Shown here one piece after another: positions 27,588-36,574 of a stretch of DNA of 64,000 nucleotides. Under the pieces are notes generated by a model. The model worked only from the letters and a program-made list of their open reading frames with translations. It made no database searches and was not told the DNA's origin. The position numbers and the translations under genes were made by a program. Source of the DNA: Shewanella livingstonensis (GTDB lineage: Bacteria; Pseudomonadota; Gammaproteobacteria; Enterobacterales; Shewanellaceae); assembly GCF_003855395.1 (NCBI RefSeq), contig NZ_CP034015.1, positions 2,800,001 to 2,864,000 of the forward strand, read 5' to 3'. How positions within the stretch are numbered: the first letter of the stretch is position 1; each line of letters begins with the position of its first letter.

Positions 27588-28085
27588 TTAAGCCAGTTGT
27601 AACGATAACGTGTTTGAAATCTTACGCTGGGTGCTAAGTTGATCTAAAAAATGCATGTCTTCTATTGGTGTATGTTGTTGATATGCATTAATAGCTTTAT
27701 TTTTAGTTAGATAATCACAGTTGCTTAATACTTCGACCATTGCATCAGATTGAGAGCCCCGAATTACTAGCGCTTCTGGTGTTAATGCTTGCTGAAGTTG
27801 AAACTGTCTTGCCCCGCATTGCTGAAACACTATCGCATTATCAATAGTATTTGGGTGAACAGAAATATCATCTACTAATAATTGCGGTTGTGGTAAAGCA
27901 AATTTATTACGCAACTTTTGCGTGCTATCAACATCATTCTCTAATTGAAATTGAGCCATATCGCGAGCATCAACTGACAACATAGCCAATAGCAAGCCAA
28001 ATTCACCGCGACGATTGTGTTCAATCGCGACGTTTAATCGGCTCCCTATTTGTAACTCATTGACTAATGTTGACTCAATTTGCAT
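27588..28085 (-). CDS. Hypothetical protein, possibly VC2046/SO_2500 family
   Basis: I do not recognise a functional domain in this 165-residue protein. Composition and start (MQIESTLVNELQIGSRLNVAIEHNRRGEFGLLLAMLS) look like those of a conserved Vibrio/Shewanella family named after VC2046 and SO_2500, which is recall only. It has no signal peptide or membrane segment. A C-terminal LSTQRKISNTLSLQLA and QCGARQF in the middle are visible but uninformative. It lies upstream of the DUF406 gene on the same strand and divergent from the tRNA-Tyr cluster. Confidence 0.6.
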   Translation of the reverse strand: MQIESTLVNELQIGSRLNVAIEHNRRGEFGLLLAMLSVDARDMAQFQLENDVDSTQKLRNKFALPQPQLLVDDISVHPNTIDNAIVFQQCGARQFQLQQALTPEALVIRGSQSDAMVEVLSNCDYLTKNKAINAYQQHTPIEDMHFLDQLSTQRKISNTLSLQLA

Positions 28086-28210
28086 ATAAAAACATCACTA
28101 CTACTGCTCGATGCTATTTTATCGACCAAACAGTCATAAACTTTAGTAATTTATTCAATTTTACACTTTACATACAAAAGGTTTCTGACTACTATGGCGA
28201 CCGCAATTGA

Positions 28211-28295
28211 GGAGGGGTTCCCGAGTGGCCAAAGGGATCAGACTGTAAATCTGACGGCTCAGCCTTCGAAGGTTCGAATCCTTCTCCCTCCACCA
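28211..28295 (+). tRNA. tRNA-Tyr(GTA), copy 1
   Basis: An 85-base class II tRNA with a long variable arm. The anticodon loop CTGTAAATC gives anticodon GTA (tyrosine). TTCGAATC is the T loop and CCA is encoded. First of three identical tandem copies. Confidence 0.97.
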
Positions 28296-28397
28296 TTTGC
28301 GGTGTTGTAAAATGTAAGAACTAAAATGTAAGTTGTTAAGCGTTAAAGTTGTACCGAGTTAGAATGTAAAGAGATAGTAAGAAAAAAGAAAATATGT

Positions 28398-28482
28398 GGA
28401 GGGGTTCCCGAGTGGCCAAAGGGATCAGACTGTAAATCTGACGGCTCAGCCTTCGAAGGTTCGAATCCTTCTCCCTCCACCA
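28398..28482 (+). tRNA. tRNA-Tyr(GTA), copy 2
   Basis: Identical in sequence to copy 1, with encoded CCA. The spacer from copy 1 is 102 bases. A reading frame crossing this gene on either strand is an artefact. Confidence 0.97.
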
Positions 28483-28512
28483 TCTTTCTTTTATTCATAT
28501 CTATCTTGCTGT

Positions 28513-28597
28513 GGAGGGGTTCCCGAGTGGCCAAAGGGATCAGACTGTAAATCTGACGGCTCAGCCTTCGAAGGTTCGAATCCTTCTCCCTCCACCA
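28513..28597 (+). tRNA. tRNA-Tyr(GTA), copy 3
   Basis: Identical to copies 1 and 2. The spacer from copy 2 is only 30 bases, so at least copies 2 and 3 are expected to be processed from one precursor. Confidence 0.97.
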
Positions 28598-28890
28598 TTT
28601 TACATCTTGATTTACTAAGCTTATCGCCTACTAATTCTACTAACAGCATTGCCATATTATCTTGCTAAATATCATCAATCCATTCGTTATTGTCATTAAT
28701 CCAGCCTACTTATCACTTCTTATTTTCACATTGCTTGTACAAATACTGTAATGCTATCTGCTAATATAAATTAATTTTTCTTTCCCCATCAACATCTAAT
28801 AATAATTATCTCTCGATGTCGATTAACACTACTTTTAATCTGACATTTTAGTTATTATTTATTCCTTTTCGGAATAACGGATGTTATTGC

Positions 28891-29952
28891 ATGTCATCTA
28901 CTTGGGTCAATCAGGCCATCGCAAAAATTGAAGCCGATTATCAACGGTCTGCAGATACCCATCTTATAAAATTAGATCTTCCACAACTTGACGGAATAGA
29001 CATTTATTTAAAAGATGAGAGTACTCATCCTACTGGTAGCTTAAAACATCGCTTGGCTCGGTCATTATTTCTGTATGCGCTGTGTAATGCCTGGATTAAA
29101 AAAGATACCCCAATTATTGAGTCTTCATCTGGTAGTACCGCGGTTTCTGAAGCCTATTTTGCTCGATTACTCGGATTACCTTTTATTGCTGTAATGCCAA
29201 AGACCACTGCAAAAAAGAAAATTCAACAAATTGAGTTTTATGGTGCTAGATGTCATTTTGTCGATAATGGCAGCCAAATGTATGCAGAGTCGGAAAGATT
29301 AGCTGTTGAGTTGCAAGGTCATTATATGGACCAATTCACTTATGCAGAGCGCGCCACCGATTGGCGTGGTAATAACAACATTGCTGATTCTATTTTTAGC
29401 CAAATGGAGAAAGAGCCCCACCCTATTCCGAGTTGGATTGTCATGAGCCCAGGTACCGGTGGCACAAGTGCGACTATTGGGCGTTATATTCGCTATCAAC
29501 AACAAAAAACTCAGCTATGCGTTGTTGATCCTGAAAACTCAGTATTCTATGATTATTTTCACAGCGGTGATGCTACCCTTGTGAGCGATAAAAGCAGTAA
29601 AATTGAAGGCATTGGTCGCCCCCGAGTTGAGCCGTCCTTTATTGCAGGGGTGGTAGATAGCATGCTTAAAATTCCTGATGCAGCCTCAATCGCAACAATA
29701 CAATGGTTAGAGCTACTATTGGGTCGTAAAACGGGCGCATCAACAGGTACAAATCTGTATGGCGTTTTGTTGCTGGCAACACAAATGCGCCAAGCGGGTG
29801 AAACAGGCTCAATTGTGACCTTGATTTGTGATGCAGGTGAACGTTATTTAGACACTTATTATAATCCAGAATGGATAAAAAATAATATTGGTTGTTTCGA
29901 GCACTATCGAGAAAAACTCGTCGCGTTTAATCAATCAGGTTTACTGCGTTAA
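28891..29952 (+). CDS. PLP-dependent cysteine synthase family enzyme (possible cysteine desulfhydrase)
   Basis: The 353-residue protein is a fold-type II PLP enzyme. The PLP-binding lysine lies in [15 protein letters not shown] (about residue 52), followed by the substrate loop [13 protein letters not shown] and the phosphate cradle [14 protein letters not shown]. CysK-like enzymes have a similar layout, but the [10 protein letters not shown] loop and the length place this in the cysteine-synthase-like group that includes Cds1-type L-cysteine desulfhydrases, which release sulfide. I infer a role in cysteine breakdown or sulfur transfer, not primary cysteine synthesis. It is a single gene followed by a strong terminator. 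Confidence 0.8.
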   Translation: MSSTWVNQAIAKIEADYQRSADTHLIKLDLPQLDGIDIYLKDESTHPTGSLKHRLARSLFLYALCNAWIKKDTPIIESSSGSTAVSEAYFARLLGLPFIAVMPKTTAKKKIQQIEFYGARCHFVDNGSQMYAESERLAVELQGHYMDQFTYAERATDWRGNNNIADSIFSQMEKEPHPIPSWIVMSPGTGGTSATIGRYIRYQQQKTQLCVVDPENSVFYDYFHSGDATLVSDKSSKIEGIGRPRVEPSFIAGVVDSMLKIPDAASIATIQWLELLLGRKTGASTGTNLYGVLLLATQMRQAGETGSIVTLICDAGERYLDTYYNPEWIKNNIGCFEHYREKLVAFNQSGLLR

Positions 29953-29964
29953 CCTGTTGAAATT

Positions 29965-30000
29965 AAAAAGCCGTTGAATATCGATTCAACGGCTTTTTTT
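29965..30000 (+). terminator. Intrinsic terminator of the cysteine-synthase-like gene
   Basis: AAAAAGCCGTTGAAT pairs with ATTCAACGGCTTTTT around a short loop, with a T-run. A-runs on the other side may let it serve queE too, although queE ends at 30043. Confidence 0.92.
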
Positions 30001-30042
30001 GTCTCGTAAAAACAAGTGGTAATAATGAACTGAAAAAACTTT

Positions 30043-30711
30043 TTAATCTATATTCAGATACTTATGTGTTTGTATCGATAAACGCCAATTACGGCTAATA
30101 CACACCTTCATGGCGAGCTCTGTTGCACGCGCCTTTTGGCTGATCGGTTGCAAACAGATGGTTTTATCGCTGATATCAATATTGAGTAATAATTTATCTA
30201 ATTCATCAATATGGTGTTCTGTGGCGATAGGATGTTTAATTTCATTAGCACGGTTTAACGCTTGTTCAAGTACTTTGTAGCCACCTTTCATATTAATTTT
30301 AGGTGATACAGTAACCCATACATCTGGATGGCATTTCACTTCAAACGTACCGCTTGTTTCAATTTGAACTTGGTAACCCGCCTTAATAAAATCGGTGGTT
30401 AACTCGGTTAAATCATACAAGCAAGGTTCACCACCGGTTAATACTATGTGCTTTGCGGTAAAGCCCTTACCAGCAAACGCTTGCAATAAAGTCTGTCCAT
30501 TATGATCAGCCCATCGTCCTATAGTGCCATCGACTTGAATAACTTGCTCTGCAGTCACTTTATTCTCAGGTAACACATCCCACGTTTGCTTAGTATCACA
30601 CCATGCACAACCCACAGGGCAGCCCTGCAAGCGAACAAACAGTGCAGGAACACCAGTATATGAGCCCTCACCTTGTATGGTTTCAAATACTTCGTTAACG
30701 GGATATTTCAT
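30043..30711 (-). CDS. queE: 7-carboxy-7-deazaguanine synthase
   Basis: The 222-residue radical SAM enzyme has the family cluster motif C-x3-C-x2-C as CPVGCAWC (Cys31, Cys35, Cys38), the N-terminal EVFETIQGEGSYTGVPALFVR and LTGGEPCLYDL. It converts 6-carboxytetrahydropterin to 7-carboxy-7-deazaguanine using S-adenosylmethionine and Mg, a step in queuosine and preQ0 biosynthesis, in the cytoplasm. It is divergent from queC, which makes the next step, about 210 bases away. No preQ1 riboswitch was recognised between them. Confidence 0.96.
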   Translation of the reverse strand: MKYPVNEVFETIQGEGSYTGVPALFVRLQGCPVGCAWCDTKQTWDVLPENKVTAEQVIQVDGTIGRWADHNGQTLLQAFAGKGFTAKHIVLTGGEPCLYDLTELTTDFIKAGYQVQIETSGTFEVKCHPDVWVTVSPKINMKGGYKVLEQALNRANEIKHPIATEHHIDELDKLLLNIDISDKTICLQPISQKARATELAMKVCISRNWRLSIQTHKYLNID

Positions 30712-30921
30712 TGTTTACCTTACTTTTAGAGGCCAGTAGTCACTAGCTGACTAATAATGGGTCGGCATTTATAGAGTATTTTACCGTTAGCTGCAAGTAT
30801 TTAGCGCTATGGCTTTGCAGTTGGGCCTGGCTTAGGTAAAATATTGATTATATTTACATGAACCACTAGGCGTTGATCACATCGATCTTGCAAGTCAGTT
30901 CAGTATGTTAAGAGTATATTC

Positions 30922-31629
30922 ATGTCAGATACAAAGCCAAATACCACCACTAAAGCCCTTGTAGTTTTTAGTGGTGGTCAAGATTCAACCACTTGTCTTA
31001 TTCAGGCTTTATCACAATATGATGAAGTACATGGCATCACGTTTGATTATGGCCAGCGTCATCGCCAAGAAATTGAAGTGGCAAAATCATTGGCAATAGA
31101 ATTGAAATTAGCCAGCCATAAAGTGATGGATACGACCTTATTAAACGAGTTAGCCATTTCAGCATTAACCCGCGACGCTATTCCGGTGTCACATGAGTTG
31201 ATGAATAATGGTTTACCGAATACATTTGTTCCTGGTCGTAATATTTTATTTTTAACTTTGGCGGGTATTTACGCTTATCAATTGGGTTGTAATGCCATTA
31301 TAACCGGTGTTTGTGAGACCGATTTTTCCGGTTATCCAGATTGCCGTAATGACTTTGTGCAATCTATGCAAAACTCATTAGCGCTAGGAATGGATAAACC
31401 TATTAAAATTATTACCCCGTTGATGTGGCTTAATAAAGCGGAAACATGGGCGCTGGCTGACAAATATCAACAATTAGCCTTAGTACAACATCAAACGTTA
31501 ACTTGTTATAACGGTATTGTGGGTAAAGGTTGTGGTGATTGCCCTGCTTGTGTATTACGTCAACGTGGTTTAGACGATTACCTGCAAAACAGTCAATCAG
31601 TGATGGCCTCATTAAACAGTAAAATATAA
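30922..31629 (+). CDS. queC: 7-cyano-7-deazaguanine synthase
   Basis: The 235-residue protein has the PP-loop ATP-binding motif [13 protein letters not shown] (residues about 14-27), then [23 protein letters not shown] and a C-terminal zinc site [13 protein letters not shown] with the upstream cysteine TCYNG. It converts 7-carboxy-7-deazaguanine plus ammonia and ATP to preQ0, the precursor of queuosine in tRNA. Note that tRNA-Tyr, a queuosine-modified tRNA, lies 2.3 kb upstream; this is probably coincidental. It is divergent from queE. Confidence 0.97.
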   Translation: MSDTKPNTTTKALVVFSGGQDSTTCLIQALSQYDEVHGITFDYGQRHRQEIEVAKSLAIELKLASHKVMDTTLLNELAISALTRDAIPVSHELMNNGLPNTFVPGRNILFLTLAGIYAYQLGCNAIITGVCETDFSGYPDCRNDFVQSMQNSLALGMDKPIKIITPLMWLNKAETWALADKYQQLALVQHQTLTCYNGIVGKGCGDCPACVLRQRGLDDYLQNSQSVMASLNSKI

Positions 31630-31763
31630 GCGTATTATTAACACTATTAGCAAAGCAACCGCGTTTTTAATGGGTAAAAAATTACTCCTGTAAACTTAAT
31701 AGCTGTTTTGCATTACCGTTAACAACGTGTCTTCAGACCCATTGGCCTGAATGATATTTAACG

Positions 31764-32411
31764 ATGGGTATAGAGAATATTTTGCTAAAACATAAATCAA
31801 ACAGTGTTGGGATTTATCATTTTGTTGTAGTTATCAGCCTTATTTGTATTGGCTTATTTGCAGCAGATGTCTCTACGCCAGCTTTTTTTCCTGTTGATCA
31901 GTATTTCAGTTATCAATATGACGCAATTGCTCATGGGCAAGTTTGGCGATTAATCACCGGTAACCTATTACACACTAACTTATGGCATTTACTGATGAAC
32001 CTAGCCGGATTTTGGGTGATAGTATTTTTGCATGAAGTGCATTACAAATACCATTCAGGTAAGTTGTTGATACTGTTTTTAAGCTTATGTTTACTAGAAG
32101 GAATAGGCTTATATCTGTTTTATCCTAGCTTAAAAGCCTATGTTGGCTTAAGTGGTTTATTACACGGATTATTTGCTTTTGGCGCTATAATGGACATCCG
32201 CAGAGGCTATCGTTCAGGTTATTTACTGCTGATCGGTGTCATCATCAAGGTGGGATATGAGCAAGTATTTGGCGCTACCGAAAGTATTACCGAACTAATC
32301 AATGCGCGAGTGGCAACGGAATCACATCTTGTAGGTCTTATTTGCGGCTTATTGTGTGCGTTGTGTTGGTCTTTAGTTGCTAACCGATTTAAATACCACA
32401 AAGTGTCTTAA
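31764..32411 (+). CDS. rrtA: Rhombosortase
   Basis: This 215-residue membrane protein belongs to the rhomboid intramembrane protease superfamily. The serine motif GLSGLLHGLF (Ser130) and a histidine in TESHLVGLICG (His188) form the expected dyad, and WRLITGNLLHTNLWHLLMNLAGFW is the rhomboid L1/TM2 signature. The small size, six or so hydrophobic segments and overall form fit rhombosortase, which processes proteins with GlyGly-CTERM sorting tails on the way to the cell surface. No GlyGly-CTERM protein is visible in the window, so its substrates lie elsewhere. It follows queC by 134 bases with unclear linkage. Confidence 0.85.
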   Translation: MGIENILLKHKSNSVGIYHFVVVISLICIGLFAADVSTPAFFPVDQYFSYQYDAIAHGQVWRLITGNLLHTNLWHLLMNLAGFWVIVFLHEVHYKYHSGKLLILFLSLCLLEGIGLYLFYPSLKAYVGLSGLLHGLFAFGAIMDIRRGYRSGYLLLIGVIIKVGYEQVFGATESITELINARVATESHLVGLICGLLCALCWSLVANRFKYHKVS

Positions 32412-32533
32412 CAGTTACACGCTAACAGCTTGCATATTGTACAACAAACTTTTACTGCACCTGTCGAATGTAATTTTTCATCATAAACAATGAGTCGATG
32501 AAGTACTCATTGTTTTGTCATCGGTGGTTAAAC

Positions 32534-33133
32534 TTATTCAGACTTACTACTGAGATCATCCGTGGCAACTGGTATGTCATCTTCTGGCTCAATAGATTGC
32601 TCCGCTGTATTTAATTGTGCTCGCTCAACTAATTTATCGTATTCAGCTTGGGTGATAAGATAACTTTTTAAAGGCGGTAATGGTTTTGATGCTCTTTCAG
32701 ACAGAGGAACTTCAGCCATACCACTGAAATCAACCCGTCCAAATATCAAAGCTATACTAATCACCAAAACATGTATAAAAACTACGATTAAAGTAGTGTA
32801 CTTACTGCTAGTTACAACAGCTAAAACACGTTGGAATACATTCGCATTAATTGGAGTTTCATCAGACACTAATAACGTTTCATAGTGAGTAGATACGGGG
32901 CTTACAGCACCCGTTAATTGCACCTGAATATCATTCGCAAGTTGTTGCCGATACTGTTGCAACTCGTTTTCATCGACAACATCATCTTCAACCTCAACAA
33001 AAGGTGTGACGTCTTTGTCAAAATCAATTTTCGCATTATCAATTTGAGGTGATGGCTTATTACCCCACAGCGAATAAGTGCTGTTAGTTATAGAAGATTG
33101 ATGCGAATTGGCCGGTTGATTTTTTTCAAACAT
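32534..33133 (-). CDS. Hypothetical single-pass membrane protein
   Basis: I do not recognise this 199-residue protein. Residues 1-110 are polar and acidic (PFVEVEDDVVDENELQQYRQQL), followed by one membrane segment at about 112-132 (YTTLIVVFIHVLVISIALIF). A tail contains PLPPLKSYLITQAEYDKLVERAQL and ends in an acidic DDIPVATDDLSSKSE. No cleavable signal peptide is present, so it is likely an inner membrane protein with a large cytoplasmic N-terminal part. The tail sequence suggests a folded region outside the membrane. It stands alone on the minus strand, and its function is unknown. Confidence 0.7.
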   Translation of the reverse strand: MFEKNQPANSHQSSITNSTYSLWGNKPSPQIDNAKIDFDKDVTPFVEVEDDVVDENELQQYRQQLANDIQVQLTGAVSPVSTHYETLLVSDETPINANVFQRVLAVVTSSKYTTLIVVFIHVLVISIALIFGRVDFSGMAEVPLSERASKPLPPLKSYLITQAEYDKLVERAQLNTAEQSIEPEDDIPVATDDLSSKSE

Positions 33134-33386
33134 TAAGACTAATCTTCCAAGAATTATTCTGTAAGTATAACGTCAACAATCTAATTGAGTCGCACCTTAT
33201 TTATGCAGTTAATCACTAATTAGATTAATAAAAGTTAACCCAATCAAGCTCGAAAACAGGATTTGCAGCATGGTAAATAAGTAAAACATTTCAGCTTACA
33301 CGTGTTCACCTAAATGTAGCTATTTGGATTTGTGGCTGATAAACTAACCTTGTTCAAATAACATTCAGCGTTAATTACAGGATATT

Positions 33387-34069
33387 ATGAATTCACAATC
33401 ACACACCTTGGCATCTGAGCAAACAGCGCATGCGTCATCCGGTTCAGATTACGGTCATGCTGAAGAAAAAGCCAATGCTGTTTCACATGCATTAGGTGTC
33501 GTTGCCGGCATTATTGGTTTAATCCTGATGCTAATAAAAGCACCCGATAGTTTGTCTTTTGTGCAAATGGCTGGGGTATTAATTTATGGCATTAGCATTA
33601 TTGCATTATTTCTTGCTTCAACCTTATACCATTCGAGTAAAAGTGAACTGTGGAGAAAACGTTTTAAAATGGCAGATCATTGTGCTATTTACACCTTGAT
33701 TGCCGGTACCTATACCCCATTAATGTTAATCAGTTTACAAAGTTCACAAGCGACCATCGTACTCATCGCTATCTGGTCTTTAGCCTTGGGGGGGTGGTCT
33801 TTAAAACATTGTTTATTGGACGTTTTAAGGCTTTTAGCGTGGTACTATATTTAGTGATGGGTTGGTTGTGCGTCACTGTTATTGGCGATTTAAACAGCCA
33901 AATGACTGACCTAGGTTTAGGGTTATTGTTTGGTGGGGGGCTATTTTACAGCTTAGGCGTTATTTTCTATGTTGGTAAACGTATTCCATACAACCATGCT
34001 GTTTGGCATCTATTTGTTCTCGGCGGCGCATTCAGTCATTTCCTATGTGTTTACCTTACCGTACTATGA
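33387..34069 (+). pseudogene. Hemolysin III / YqfA-family membrane protein, frameshifted at a G7 tract
   Basis: The first frame (33387 to 33854) encodes EEKANAVSHALGVVAGIIGL, TLYHSS and DHCAIYTLIAGTYTPLMLIS, which are hallmarks of the hemolysin III / adiponectin-receptor-like family. It changes to unrelated residues just after LALGG. The second frame continues the family sequence (VVFKTLFIGRFKAFSVVLYLVMGW, GGLFYSLGVIFYVGKRIPYNHAVWHLFVLGG). Adding one G to the tract at 33788-33794 joins them into a 227-residue protein, the normal length, with histidines in HSS and HAVWHLF. So either the gene is broken by a one-base loss, the tract slips, or this is a sequencing error. Confidence 0.85.
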
Positions 34070-34184
34070 CGGTTCAAATTACAATACCACCTCTTAAAAA
34101 ATTGCGGTTGTACAATGGCAGTAGTTTTTCTATTATCTATTGCTAATACACTGCTTTTAGCAACAATACTCGATATGGAATACC

Positions 34185-34529
34185 ATGACTAAGCTGACGC
34201 CAATGGAGCGTATATGGTTTATTGTTAATCTTATCCCAAAAGGTGCTGTGCTACCTTATGGCACGGTTGCTGATCTAGCTGGTTTACCAGGGCGAGCTCG
34301 TTATGTTTCAAGAGCATTGAAATTAGCACCACAATCGTTAGCACTCCCATGGCATCGGGTTATTAATAGCCAAGGAAAAATATCCTTCACTAATAATAGT
34401 GAACCGTTTCGAATCCAACAACAATTACTAAGATTAGATGGGATAGAAGTGAACGCAGGTAAGATTTCATTGTCTCAATATAAATGGCAACCCGATATTG
34501 CTACCTTGGTAATGACATTACCCTTTTAA
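34185..34529 (+). CDS. Alkyltransferase-like protein (ATL, MGMT family)
   Basis: This 114-residue protein is a DNA-binding relative of O6-methylguanine-DNA methyltransferase. The active-site PCHR motif of MGMT is replaced by PWHRV, with Trp56 where the reactive cysteine would be. The base-flipping tyrosine and the arginine finger are kept (Tyr25 in LPYGTV, Arg39 in GRARYV). It therefore cannot transfer alkyl groups. ATL proteins bind O6-alkylguanine lesions tightly and hand them to nucleotide excision repair. It is cytoplasmic, a single gene or the first of a pair with the DUF3108 gene 42 bases downstream. E. coli YbaZ is the usual comparison. Confidence 0.9.
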   Translation: MTKLTPMERIWFIVNLIPKGAVLPYGTVADLAGLPGRARYVSRALKLAPQSLALPWHRVINSQGKISFTNNSEPFRIQQQLLRLDGIEVNAGKISLSQYKWQPDIATLVMTLPF

Positions 34530-34571
34530 CTTCAAGCAATTAACTATTTTCAACTTAAAGGTAATTATACA

Positions 34572-35564
34572 TTGGTCAATAAATTAACTCGCTTATTCAC
34601 GTTAATCTTGTGTATTAGCCCTGTGGTTGACGCACATGCCTCTGAAAACCAACCACTCACTGCCGATAATGAGTCTACGGTTAAATTGCCTCTGTCAGAA
34701 ACTGCCGTTATTGCAGAAAAAATTGAGCAAACTATCTCACTAGCATCATTAAGTGACATTGAACAAGCCGCTATTTTATCACCATTAACGGCTCATAGTG
34801 CTCAATACAAGGTATTTTACGGCAGCATAGAATTAGGGGTGGCAAATTATCGCTTACCTGCAACCGACAGTGGTTTTTACAGTTATCATTTTGATAGTGA
34901 TGTTAGTTTATTAATGCTGTCTGATCAACGCCACCTTACCAGTGAATTTACCCTTGAAAACGGCAAATTAGTGCCATTTAGATACATACAAGAACGCACA
35001 GGTACCGGCAGTGATTACACTGAACAAACTGCATTTGCTAAAGCGCAGAAATTTATTCATACCATCTACAAACAAGAAGCCCTAAAGCTGCCATACCAAG
35101 AAAAAGTATTTGATCCTTTAATGGTCCAATTACAATTCAGAATGGATCTCGCAGCCAATCTACGGCCATTAGATTATAAAATGGTTAAAGAAAAAGAAGT
35201 TGATGACTATCAATTTAGAGTATTAGGCAATGAAAAAGTCACTATAGAAAGCGGCACTTACGATACCGTTAAAGTTGAAGTCGTGCGTGATAGCACCAAA
35301 AGACAAACATTTTTCTGGATGGCGCCGGATTTAGCTTATCTGCCAGTTCGATTAAGTCACTTTTCAAAAGGCAGTAAGCAACTGGATATTCAGCTAGCAA
35401 GCTACCAATATGAAAAGCCTTTACCGCCTATGACACCAATCGTTATTGATGGCCCTAAAGATCAAGGTTCGGCTGCTATTGATGAGCTTGCCGTAGTAGC
35501 TGAAAGTGAGACCGATATTAGTGAGTCTGAATTGGACGAGATTAAGCAATTAGCTGCGGATTAA
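34572..35564 (+). CDS. DUF3108 domain-containing exported protein
   Basis: The 330-residue protein starts with TTG, supported by AAAGG about 10 bases upstream and a signal peptide at residues 1-24 (LTRLFTLILCISPVVDAHA). The body (about 75-300) fits DUF3108, a beta-barrel-like periplasmic family: AQYKVFYGSIELGVANYRL, QRHLTSEFTLENGKLVPFRYIQERTG and TVKVEVVRDSTKRQTFFWMAPDLAYLPVRLSHF. The function is unknown; some members are linked to envelope maintenance. It has an acidic C-terminal tail (ESETDISESELDEIKQL). Its last 15 bases overlap the end of yafJ on the other strand. Confidence 0.78.
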   Translation: MVNKLTRLFTLILCISPVVDAHASENQPLTADNESTVKLPLSETAVIAEKIEQTISLASLSDIEQAAILSPLTAHSAQYKVFYGSIELGVANYRLPATDSGFYSYHFDSDVSLLMLSDQRHLTSEFTLENGKLVPFRYIQERTGTGSDYTEQTAFAKAQKFIHTIYKQEALKLPYQEKVFDPLMVQLQFRMDLAANLRPLDYKMVKEKEVDDYQFRVLGNEKVTIESGTYDTVKVEVVRDSTKRQTFFWMAPDLAYLPVRLSHFSKGSKQLDIQLASYQYEKPLPPMTPIVIDGPKDQGSAAIDELAVVAESETDISESELDEIKQLAAD

Positions 35565-36326
35565 CTCACCTTGACGAAATAACTTCCACTCACCGGGCTG
35601 TAAAACAACCCAATTCTCATTGTTGGTTAATGGGCGAGTCGCAATAACAGTTACCACGTCATTTGGCGTGGTTTCTTGACTAAAATCGATGACAACATCA
35701 GTATCAATTAAAGTTGCCTGGCCAAATGGCGCCCTGCGGGTGATATGGCACAAATTATTCGTACAATATGTCATTAAATCTATACCATTGCTCAACAACA
35801 TATTAAACACGCCCAGTTGTCTTATCTCATCGGCAAGTTGGCTTATATACTCAAATACATTCGTCATACTTTCAGGTTCAAAATCGCCAAACTTATTGAC
35901 CACCGATTCCAATATCCAACAAAAAGCCAATTCACTGTCGGTATCCCCTACAGGTTGAAAACGAGACACGGCAAATTTCGCTTGGTAATCTGATAATTGA
36001 CCATTATGTGCGTAGGTCCAATAGCGGCCCCATAGCTCACGGCTAAATGGATGAGTATTGACCAAAGAAACACAGCCACGATTAGCTTGACGAATATGGC
36101 TTATAACTATCTCGCTTTTAATCGGATATGACTTAATCAACTGTGCAATATGTGATTTACTGCTAGGACAAGCATCTTTAAACGTGCGGTTTCCTTTGCC
36201 TTCATAAAAGGTAATCCCCCAACCATCAACATGAGGACCGGTTATTCCGCCTCGCTCAGCCAAGCCTGTAAAACTAAACACAATATCTGTTGGCACATTG
36301 GCACTCATCGCCAGTAATTCACACAT
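35550..36326 (-). CDS. yafJ: Class II glutamine amidotransferase, YafJ family
   Basis: This 258-residue protein has an N-terminal nucleophile glutamine amidotransferase domain. The catalytic cysteine is Cys2 (MCELLAMSANVP), followed by ERGGITGPHVDGWGITFYEG, ISHIRQANRGCVSLVNTHPF and YWTYAHNGQL, all family features. It is predicted to release ammonia from glutamine or to hydrolyse a gamma-glutamyl compound; the acceptor is not known for YafJ. Removal of the initiator methionine is required to expose Cys2. It is convergent with the DUF3108 gene, overlapping it by 15 bases, so the two transcripts may interfere. Confidence 0.88.
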   Translation of the reverse strand: MCELLAMSANVPTDIVFSFTGLAERGGITGPHVDGWGITFYEGKGNRTFKDACPSSKSHIAQLIKSYPIKSEIVISHIRQANRGCVSLVNTHPFSRELWGRYWTYAHNGQLSDYQAKFAVSRFQPVGDTDSELAFCWILESVVNKFGDFEPESMTNVFEYISQLADEIRQLGVFNMLLSNGIDLMTYCTNNLCHITRRAPFGQATLIDTDVVIDFSQETTPNDVVTVIATRPLTNNENWVVLQPGEWKLFRQGELIRS

Positions 36327-36424
36327 TAGCCTTGCCTTTTTAGTTGCTATATTGAGCTAAACACTTTTCATAAACGTATTGTATCGAGTAAGCCAATTGA
36401 GTGGAATATTTCTAACACACAAAT

Positions 36425-36444
36425 ATTTAAACAATTGTTTGAAT
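36425..36444. promoter_or_regulatory. PsrA-type operator upstream of the second fadE
   Basis: ATTTAAAC-AATT-GTTTGAAT is an inverted repeat (one mismatched pair) with the same TTTAAAC-N4-GTTT core as the box at 20516-20541. It is centred about 140 bases before the fadE start. Confidence 0.65.
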
Positions 36445-36574
36445 AATACTTGTATTCGAGGCGGCATAAGGTTAACTTTTAAGTGACACAGGTCTGACCA
36501 CAATCTTTCTTGTGAATGAGATCAACAATAAATAAGCTATCTTGCCTACATAAATAGCTTTAAGGAGAAGTACA

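Noticed and set aside
28343..28668. Open frames on both strands through tRNA-Tyr copies 2 and 3
   Set aside because: They are created by the repeated tRNA sequence; the tRNA structure explains the conservation and no ribosome binding site or family match supports a protein.
30712..30921. Possible preQ1 riboswitch between queE and queC
   Set aside because: I could not find the characteristic C-rich or pseudoknot pattern of any preQ1 class just upstream of either gene.
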